Positions 46,940 to 56,700 of a DNA stretch of 64,000 nt are shown here, one piece after another (the stretch's first letter is position 1; each line of letters starts with the position of its first letter). Made by a program: the position numbers and the translations under genes. Origin of the DNA: Hyposmocoma kahamanoa (Eukaryota; Arthropoda; Insecta; Lepidoptera; Cosmopterigidae); NCBI RefSeq assembly GCF_003589595.1, contig NW_020653337.1, forward strand, positions 1,723,525 to 1,787,524, in the 5' to 3' direction. The notes beneath the pieces are model-generated. The model worked only from the letters and a program-made list of their open reading frames with translations, did not search any database and was not told the DNA's origin.

Positions 46940-49569
46940 GACGATATATTCTCGTGAAAGAACAAAACTTTTGACCACATTTCTGAAAGCGTCGAGTAGA
47001 ACTAGAAGATAAATTCGCAAATATAATAGTACTACCTTATCGTTTACGAGACATCACTATGTTTTAAAAAAAGACAAACATTACAAAAACATTACAAAAC
47101 TATCACAATTAATTTCAATCCAAATACAATTCGATTTAAAACATGTTTTAAAATTAAATGCATTTAACTGAAATAAATACATTTTGTATATTGCTCGTGT
47201 TCACAGAGGAGATAAATTAGATAATAATTTGTTTTCTTTTTAGCTACTTTGTTTATGTATTGTATCAAGTCTATCAAGGATTTAATTATGATATTCATAA
47301 TCATCAACCCTTTGCTTTTATATGAATAGTCGTGTCCGCCTTTTTGGATTTAGAAATAAATCCTATAATCATAATAAGCACCCCCAAATACCTCTAAAAC
47401 AGTACCCAAATTGCCATTGCTTGACAAGTCGAGCCCGTCATCTTGAACTTAGAAATAAGTGCCGTATTCGTAATGACTCGATCTCATCGTGTCTTTCCGT
47501 CAAGTGAGATGATTTTTATACATTTATTTCAAAAGCCGTGTCCGTATCTTGGATTTAGAAATAAATCCTACATTCGCAATTAGCATCTCTAAATACTATT
47601 TAAATAATTATTTGAAAAGTCGTGCCATAATAATTGCAATCAAAAATTATTTTTTGAAAATTCTTGTCTTGGTATTTTGGATTAAGAAACGCCATGTTAG
47701 AATAGATAATGAGTAAAACTTGCTTAAATATTGCGTAAATTTTGCTTTTAATAAATATAGCAAAATATAATTTCATTACTTAAAACTCCAAACAAAATAA
47801 AGTTTTATTATGTGACTCGCCTTTCTTATGTATGCGGAAACATGGCGGAAACTGATGACATTTATGATTTTTATCTATGCAAGTCGATGACATGCAATCT
47901 CTAATAGCACATGTAGTATGTACCATTTTTCACTGAACAAATTACTACAACACTCACACGAAATATTGAACGTAAATGCCGCTACCTGAATGGCATGTCC
48001 CGAGCGAGTGTATAGCAGCTCGGGCTCGCACCCGCCCCTTCCTCGCCTCACACTGGAATGGACTGTAGGAATTGATTAGACTGTTGTAGTATGCTATGCT
48101 GCTGAACGTCATAGTCGTGCTGTTTGTAAAGACATACCGTTGAAGAGTGTGTTTTGACCCTAAAGCGATCGTCCGTATTTAAAATGTCGAGTGTGCGGTG
48201 CCCGTTATTTATTTTAATCACTAATTTATTATTAATAATAGTTTAAGGAAGCTTTGAAATTGCAATACTTTACTCTCGTATAGTCTGGAAGTGTACAAAT
48301 AATTATTGTTAGTTAAAATTTACATTTGAAGCACAAACTGCAGGACCCAGATATTTATAGTGTCTTTTATCTTTTATCTCACTCTATACTAAAAATTGCC
48401 AAGGTTGATCGCTGTAATAGTTCATGAAATCGTACAAAATATAACCTTGCAAGAACGTAAGCCTCGCTTTTAAATGAATAGCTCTTGTTTAAGTAAATAC
48501 ACTAAAACTAAAGTAAAAATAACACCAAATTAATGTTTATTTGTGAGAAATGAGCAGGAAAATATATTTTTTTAATTCATTATTTTCATTACGACAACGT
48601 GCAAAGGTTACTTACTACATTACACTGCATTTGCTAGAGATGAGGTATATCGATAAAACGTTTTCAATAATTTGATGACAAAAGTATAGTGCTTGTATTC
48701 ATTCTTAAAGTATGAATATTAATCATGGGCAAAGAATTGCATGTCAGTGTTTTAACTTTTTTGGAATCTATAAATTAATGATATGATAAATGTGTTTAGA
48801 AATTACTAAAATATCAATTAAAATGGCATTTGAATTATAGTTGTTTGTTTTATGCTTTCAATATAATACAAAACTCTTCACACATCGATATATCGTTCAG
48901 AATACGTCAGATAAATAAAACTATAAGAGAAAACTTTTACTTCAAAAATCAAATACATGAAAAATCTGTCGACTCTACCTCATCCCTATGACAAACGCCA
49001 AATGAAGTGTTGCGGGGATCATCCTAGTTTGGCTTTAGTATAGAACATTAATGATTATGAAAATTAACATTAAATCTTACCATTTAAGTGTGAACATTGT
49101 TACATCCGAATTGCGTACAACCGCGCGTTCTAAAAACTGTCCCTCAAACGGCTGGTTTACGCGAATTACGTACAAAGTGGTAAGAAATTGATGTACCATC
49201 TTTGAACATGTTAAACTCACCAAGTATTGTAACTAAACTTGTACTTATCACTTTACTCGTGTTAGCCGGCCAGCTGCGTTTTCGTGCACCATTAAAAAAA
49301 AATATAATTAAAAAATGTATATAAAAATTTATAACAAAATATTACCAAATTCGTTAATAGGGTTAAGTACTTAATTTATTGTAATAGATAACTGACTATG
49401 TGCCCGTAGCCAATTACCGAATTTTTTTTTGAGAATCTCATTTACTTACACGAATTTTGATAATAACAAGTATCGGTAGTATCTGGATCTGGTGCACTTC
49501 GCCGACATACGGTATACAATTAAATAATCCCAATTGCTTTACCCAAAAACGGGACACATGGGACTTATT
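46940..49569. other. intergenic sequence, no gene recognised
   Basis: AT-rich. A moderately GC-rich patch lies at about 47990-48060. The segment GAGTGTGTTTTGACC at 48145-48159 is the complement of 46564-46578. An AAATAAATCCTA-type motif recurs about every 100-125 bp at 47350-47580. No coding exon found on either strand. Confidence 0.5.
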
Positions 49570-49885
49570 GGACGGGCGCAGTGGCAGTGTCCCTCAAAAC
49601 GTTTGCGATTTAAAGCTCTGAGTGGCACTGCAACTATTATGGATAGGCGTGTCGCTTACCTCCTCCCGTCACTTAGTTTTTTTTTTTTAACTTTTTTTGT
49701 TTACGGAGGAAAATGTTTTATGAAGTCCTTCGAGCCCGGGGAGGCTCAAGGATTATGAGGGACTAGTCCGGTGGAGGGCATAACCCACTAAAACCCCCCG
49801 GCTTACCCTCTTAGCCACGGTGTTATGCCGCCGTTAGGGCGCCGTGGGTTCTCGTAGATTCACCACTACGACACTCCCAACCAAA
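49570..49885 (-). repeat. repeat cluster: family C fragment plus LINE-end-like sequence
   Basis: 49570-49680 is a reversed family C fragment (GCGATTTAAAGCTCTGAGTG). 49695-49885 is GC-rich with CCCGGGGAGGCTC and CCCCCCGGCTTACC and looks like the 3' untranslated part of a LINE. The open frame across them is not a gene. Confidence 0.5.
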
Positions 49886-50582
49886 TAAATAACTTACCAT
49901 TACATAATTACATTTTATTTTTGTTTTTATTTGCAAAATTGGCACTACGTCTCCCAATCCGATTAGCTTTCCTCTACCTCAAAGGTTGTCTGGAAGAGAT
50001 CTTTGCCCACATTAGTTTTAAATTGTTTATGTACTATTCTTGTTCTTGTGCGTGAGCAATAAAGGGTTTACCTATCTATCTATCTAAATATGCAAAAAAT
50101 TAAACAAAAATTTCAGTTTATACCCGCTTTTATTGACCCGTAGTTTTATACGTATAGCTAATATAACCCCGATACATAATCATAACGTCAACTGTTCAAA
50201 CTTGTATTTTTTTGTTAGTAGCACATAATACTTAATTTATGAGACGAGATCAGTTTGTAAGTATACTAATTATAGTTACCTAGTCATAACAAAAATGTCT
50301 GTTTTTTCTTTCCACACTGCCTAACATTTTTCACTGTTGCCATGCTGGCCACCTTTAAAAATTAAGCATGGTAGTCCTTATCATGTGAATTGCCATTTAT
50401 ATTTAGGCAGTCAAGAAAGAACAATAAGAAGACTGTATAGTCGCAAATTATATTTACATTAATATTATTCATAATTGAGTTCGTTTAGTGTTATAGATAA
50501 TGATAATTAATTATTATATATTGGTATGTATTGTTTTGTTCCAATTTAGGTATGTTAATAAATTAAGAAAATATTTTATTAA

Positions 50583-50846
50583 CATTGACTTACAAATAAA
50601 TGGACGACGGGTCTAGTACAAAAACCACGAAAAAAATGGCCCAAGTCAACCTATTTAAACGTAGTGACATGTAAAGGAATATGAAAAAGCTAAAACGTTG
50701 AACTTAAATTGTAATGTCATCGCAGTACTGTCTAATTTTGCTTGCTTCGCTGCCAGTCGAACAAACGAAGACTAAAGCGTGAATGACGCTCTGTATACGA
50801 TTTTAACGCCCTATAAGTTCGGAGTCCATATAATTGTAAGTTAATG
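50583..50846 (-). mobile_element. P-like MITE with exact 8-bp target duplication
   Basis: It begins CATTGACTTACAAATAAATG and ends CATATAATTGTAAGTTAATG. TTTATTAA flanks both sides (50575-50582 and 50847-50854). It is the inverted relative of 57146-57435. Its interior matches the leader of the THAP-bearing copy at 813. Confidence 0.85.
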
Positions 50847-50873
50847 TTTATTAATGATACATTTTTTGTTATA

Positions 50874-51029
50874 AAAGCGGAACTGCACTAGGTGAAATTG
50901 TACTGCTCTGCAGTTAGATTGTTTGACGAGCAGTGCCGCGTTGCGTGGCGTCACTCACGTCACGTTATAACTCATACAATGTCGTACAGCCGAACCGAAT
51001 AGCTACGCTGTAGTGCAGTTCCGCTTAAT
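50874..51029. mobile_element. MITE with AAGCGGAACTGCACTA termini
   Basis: Perfect 16-bp inverted ends, AAGCGGAACTGCACTA and TAGTGCAGTTCCGCTT, with a non-coding inside. It starts 28 bp after the P-like MITE. Confidence 0.75.
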
Positions 51030-51239
51030 GCGATTTCACCTTAAATTTATTAAAAAACAACGTCATTAGCTAAACAATTCATTGGCATAAATGTATTCTT
51101 ACATTTGCCTTATACATAATAATAATGTAGTTCAAGTACAGTATAGATGTGATTTATATATTAAATACTTATTTATGTACTTACAAAGTATGACCGGTCA
51201 CTTTCGTGAATTATATTCTGTTTACAATAATAGCGAGAG

Positions 51240-51510
51240 CGAGACACCGACAGCGGTTTGCGATTGTAACATTAGTTCAATTTGCAACTGTGAATTCATT
51301 GCCTGGATTTGCAATTACATTAATCATTAGCTTGATTTGTAATTGTAAAATCATTATGTTGTTTGCAATTGCATAATTATTAGCTTCACTTGTAATCGCA
51401 AAATCATTAGCTTGATTTGCAGTTGCAAAATCATTAGCTTGTTTTGGAATTGCAAAATCATTAGCTTGTTTTGGAATTGCAAAATCATTAGATTGATTTA
51501 CGTTTGCAAA
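51240..51510. repeat. 27-bp minisatellite
   Basis: Tandem units of the form GCAAAATCATTAGCTTGTTTTGGAATT, cut here by unit: GCAAAATCATTAGC then TTGTTTTGGAATT. About eight to nine units; those at 51380-51490 are nearly identical and those to the left progressively degenerate. Confidence 0.75.
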
Positions 51511-52399
51511 CGGAAATAACGCATCTGATTACACAAGCACAGTATTATTCGTTTGTAACAAGTCAAAATATGGTTTTTTCAGCGCCTAGTGCATTTTAAC
51601 TTGTCATTTTGTCGTCGCTCTATTACCTTGTGAGGTAACTTTGCCCTGGATATAAGTGTTCATACTATAGACGTATGCGTATTATAAACTTTGAAGAATT
51701 ATTATTATATTATTGTATTTTGTATGGTTTTTCCTTTACTCGCTTAATCCAAAAACTTCCTCGTTAAGTATAAGAGAGTACAAAAAGAAATACACCTTAC
51801 ATTTAACTTTGTTAACTTTATGATTAATGGTGAACGTGCTTTTTCTCAAACTCCATCAGAATAATAATATCTTTACGATTGACCTCAGAGGTCTAGCAGT
51901 TAGCACTATAAGCGCTTGATGTGTATGTCCCGGGTTTGATTTCTGGTAGGACAAGTTTAATTTAATTGGTTTTTTTTTAAAAGAAAAATTAACTCTCAAG
52001 AGGGTTTAATCACTCGAGTAGTAGTTGTTATTAACAGATTTGTAATTAACCTGTTTTTCAAAGGTTTTGAAACATTGCGGTTATAATGAAGTAAGTATCG
52101 TACGTTCCTAATTTGTTAACACCACAGAAGAAAAAAATACAATAGAAGTGGCTCAAGGTTCAATTACTATTAGAAGCGCTGTCGCCAAAACTCACACATT
52201 AATAATTTTACCAACTATGAAATCTTGGTATAGTTTGGTCACAGTTTCTAATTGAAAGTAACAAATTCTGGACTATTAATATAATTAAAACTTTACCCTG
52301 TTGGCATATCGTTGAAAATTCAATATCTATTGTTGCAAGTTACAAAGAAAAATCCAGAACAACAATCTATAACAAAAACAGGAGAATTTCGACAACTCG

Positions 52400-52520
52400 A
52401 TACCTTGACCTGTAGCTCAGTTGGTTTGAGCAGCGCTACGGTGCAACGCGGTCACGGGTTCAAGTCCCATCGGGTGGAAGAAAATTTTGCTACGTGTCAG
52501 ATCTTTGTATTAATAATCAT
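52400..52520 (+). mobile_element. tRNA-like SINE, family B
   Basis: It has an A box TAGCTCAGTTGG and a B-box-like GGTTCAAGTCC, followed by the family tail AGATCTTTGTATTAATAAT. The 5' and 3' ends do not form an acceptor stem, so it is a SINE head and not a working tRNA gene. Confidence 0.65.
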
Positions 52521-52814
52521 AACTAAATTGATTAAAACTTAATGCAATAAGACTCGGCGATGATATGAAACACCAACATGGGATAATATTACAGGTACGA
52601 CTATAATTTTTTACACTGCAAAGAAGCAAAATAAGACATTTTTTGGATGGAGGAGGATAATTGACACGACCATAACGTGCAACGTCAAAATGGCGGACTG
52701 AGCTCAAATATGTGTACTCCACGTACTGTTGGCACACGTATCACGCCAATTAAGCACTTCTACTATAATATATCGTTCTGTGGTTAGCACCCTGTATATA
52801 AGGAATGACGCTTA

Positions 52815-53010
52815 TTATTAATACAAAGATCGAAGACAGAAAAAATCCTTCGACCCGACAGGAATTGAGCCTGCGTCCACGCTGTACCTTATTCTCGCTC
52901 TGCCAACTAAGCTACCGGCCGAGTTTGCAGATCGACGAAATTCTTCTATGCGTCTGATAAAAATCTTTGTACTTGGCTTTTTATTTTTAGGCTTTCAACA
53001 TCGTAAGCGA
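52815..53010 (-). mobile_element. tRNA-like SINE, family B (minus strand)
   Basis: In reverse it reads CCGGTAGCTTAGTTGGCAGAG with a B box related to GGCTCAATTCC, and its tail complement TTATTAATACAAAGATCGAA is at the left. It pairs head-to-head with 52400-52520. Confidence 0.65.
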
Positions 53011-53312
53011 CATCTTATGAGAGATTTATGAACTTTCTCACTTACTAATGCTCAAGGCACACAGGCGGCTGCGGAAGCGTTCCGGGCGCGGAAATTCTTG
53101 TAATGTACGAGTTTATATGAACTCTGCCACACTGAAACGCGCGGCCCTTCTGTGTGCCAGGAAATCCGGAAAAGTACAGGAATTTTGCATTCCATCCGTA
53201 CAGACACGAGTAATGACAATTTACAGGCCTAGACCAAGTCAAGCATGCATATAATATAATGCATACCATATATCGTAACGTATGTTAGGTAACATAATAA
53301 TAATACCTTAAT

Positions 53313-53693
53313 ACAGACCTACCACTTAACTGAGTCGGCTCCTGAGGTAGCTGCGCGGTGCGGGAGGAGTGACAGTTTACGTAATAGTTATGTCGTGCTG
53401 CACACGGGATAATTTCAACAGGATTTTTTTGACGATTTTCAATAGCAAGTTCATTGAAAAAAGAGCCTAATATATTATTATGATAATAAAAAAAAACTAT
53501 TACATTGATAATTGAAATGAATAGCCAAGCCATTTGGCACCTTTTCAATCAACTTGTTATTGACTATCATCAGAAAAATCATGTTGAAATTATCCCGTGT
53601 GCAACGCGACATAACCTGTTGCGTAAACTGTCACCCCTACCGCGCCCCGCAACTATCTCACGTACCGACTCTATTAAGCCATAGGCCTGTAGT
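53313..53693. mobile_element. long-arm foldback element (complete)
   Basis: The roughly 380-bp unit has arms of about 150 bp: GGTGCGGGAGGAGTGACAG and TGCACACGGGATAATTTCAA on the left, with complements on the right ending in GGCCTGT. It lies 88 bp beyond the Rab5-like stop codon and is related to 33754-34631. Confidence 0.8.
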
Positions 53694-53780
53694 ATTAGTT
53701 CAATTGTGCGACATTTTCCAACGGGACTTCCAACAGTTGGAGTTAGAACTTCGGAAATTATAAGCTTGTATCTGGAAAAT

Positions 53781-56700
53781 CTACTTGCAGTGACAGCCGG
53801 CCGTTCGCCGGGTCTTTTTTGTACGGCGGGTCAACCGTCGTCCTCTTTCCACGACCTCCCGATCTACATCTTTGATCTTCACCAGTTCTTGTCCTAAAAA
53901 ACAACAAGTTGTGCGATTAATTTTGGCTACAAATTAAAAAAACTTTTATGAATTCGTTTTCTGTTGCTCTAACGAGTAGATGCCGCGAATATTCGCCTAC
54001 ATTCGGTATTCGACCGATTCGATCACTTTTTGTAAAATAATTCCAAATCATGAAAAAAAGGCGCAACCCTCCAGATCCGAGATTTCCCAAATTTTTTATC
54101 TGATAGACCACGTATCACTTTATTTCTGTTTTGCGTAGACCCTACTGCCTTTCTATTAATGATTTTTGTACAAAATTAACTTAAAATGCTTGTTTGACAG
54201 CTGTCATAGCTGTAGTGAGAAAGTAAACAAAATTGATGTTAAGGGCATTTTCAAATTAGATGCACTGTCTATCCCCAAACCAGTTATTCCCGTCTCCAAC
54301 GCAATAGCATGAAGAACGGTTATTGTGTGCTAGCTAAAGATGGCTGCCCACGGCCTGCGATTACACGGGCTGCGCCACGCACCGGAGGCACTCTTCCCAC
54401 GACGCGTAGACGCGAGCTCGCACGGCGCGGCCCGTGCACCCACGGACCGTGGGAAGCCAGGGTTACGGCGGCGATATTATATTATGAATATCCAGTGTTT
54501 GCATATATACATCACAATACATAAGGTATCTTGACAATCACGACGTTAACACCAGTTTAAATAAATGCAATAATGAATAACTATGAAAATTATGAGCTTT
54601 TTAAGAGTTTTTTGATTATTTAATAACAATCGTGCGTTTTGTACGGTCAAAAATGGAAGTTTAACAAGAAGAAAAGTTTCGATTCTTAATTATGCTATGA
54701 TGTTAATGTTAGACAACATCACATGCATTGGTCTGATCCCAAAGTAAGTAACTAAAGCGCTTATGGAAATCGGAAATAACGACGGTACCACAAACACCCA
54801 TACAATAATGTAATGTGATGATATAGGAGTAGGCTACACACCGATGGCGCGAAATAATTCTTCGATGTTCGTGGCGGTCTTAGCGCTAGTCTCCATGAAA
54901 ACTAGCTCGTTCTCATCGGCGTACGCCTGCGCCTCCTCAAACTCGACCATGCGCCTGGCAGCCATGTCGATCTTGTTGCCGGCCAGCGCGATCACGATCG
55001 ACGACGACGACTGCTGCAGCTCGTTCACCCAACTCTTCGCGCAATCGAACGAGAACTGCAGCAATAAACGACATATATCCTAACGTAAGCAACGGCGCTT
55101 AAGTCTCTCCATAACTCAACGTTAAGCGGGCACCGGGTGAAACGTGTTTTGGTAAAAATAAAAAAAAATTGTCAGTTAAGTGATTTTCAACATTTTTCAA
55201 AAATAATTATGCTTATTATCACTTAGTTCAGTGACATATTTTTTGTGTTATATTTACCTGTAGCGAGATCTCTAGGCGCAAATAGCAGTATCTCGCGCTT
55301 TAGGGTGCGTACAAATCTGGCAAATGCGAAAAGCTCGCGAGCTGCGCACGTGTACGTACGTAAAGCGATCTGTTCGCACGCCACATATAGTAACATGTAT
55401 TTAAGTGCACGCATGCAGCGCGTTCGCGGCGCATTCTTCTGATCTGTACGCACCCTTATGTCGCTCTCGCGCAAGTCGCGTCCTGACGTGCTAGCCCTAC
55501 AGAACTGATATACTCTAGCTTCTCGCCTGGTTCCCGCTTGACGTTGAATTTTAGGACAACCTGTATGGGTTATACATATATACGTTATAGGTACCTATAA
55601 GGCGTACGCCTATCTTTACCTTGCTGGTGATATCATAAACGACGACAGCCGCCTGTGCTCCGCGGTAATACATCGGCAACAAGCTGTGGTAACTGCAAAT
55701 CGTAATTATATTTTATTATACGCGGTGTCTCACGCGCCTATGCGACACGGAGAGAAAGTACGTTATATACCAAATGCGAAAAAATAGTACATTATTGCAG
55801 AGGCCGGAAGTAAGGGACTGTTGGACGAGTATGGGTTACAAAGCCGAGCGCCAGCCAGGATTAATTAATACGAGTCAAGCAATCCCCGTTCACGCCGAGG
55901 TATGTATGGTGTTTTTCTCATTGTGAGGAAATAATAAAGGACTAAAGAGAGGAAGATGTATAACAGAAAAATTAAAAAATATATTTATTAAAAGTACCTA
56001 ATATTTGACACTTTTGACATATGGCTAATATTTAAAAAAAGTAGGCGGTACAGGTAAGTATTTTTTAATCTCGCAAGTACGAACACTGGGCAGTTGGCTG
56101 CTGGCAGTTTAGAGCAGCGGACAGTAATGAATTTTCATACTTAAGCCGGGTTTTCACTGAAACTGAGTTCACTCGGATGACTACTTGGACGCCACTCGTA
56201 ACGCATTCATTGGATGCCGACATCCGAGTGCGCTTGGATCACGTTACAACAAGGTTTTTACTATACGAGTACGCTACACGTTAGGAGTAGCGGTAACGGC
56301 CTGGTAGTCATCCGATGTACTCATATTGTGTAAACCGGGCTTTACTTTGCAGTCTTTGGTTGGGAAGGAGTCGCACGGTCCATAAATTACAAACTTTTCA
56401 TGTTCGTTTTTTGAAAGTAATGCAAACATTTTTTTATAATAATAATAAATAAATGACGCACACACTCAACGTAGCCCCGCACTAGGAAAACCTTGTGTCG
56501 CGGGCGCCATGGACACGCACATAGACATAAATAAATGTAGGCCATACAAATATTTCTCCCGGCCCGAGAACCGAGGTCCCAACCTCTGCGTGGCAGTGCG
56601 GCATGGTAACCGTTCGGCCACGGAGGCAGTTCCGAGATTTCCGAGCATGTTTGAGAAAAAATCCTTTATTAAAAGTAAAGGATAGAAAATGTGAATTGTA

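Noticed and set aside
51240..51510. CRISPR-like array
   Set aside because: Units are contiguous 27-bp tandem repeats without unique spacers, in eukaryotic DNA. It is a minisatellite.
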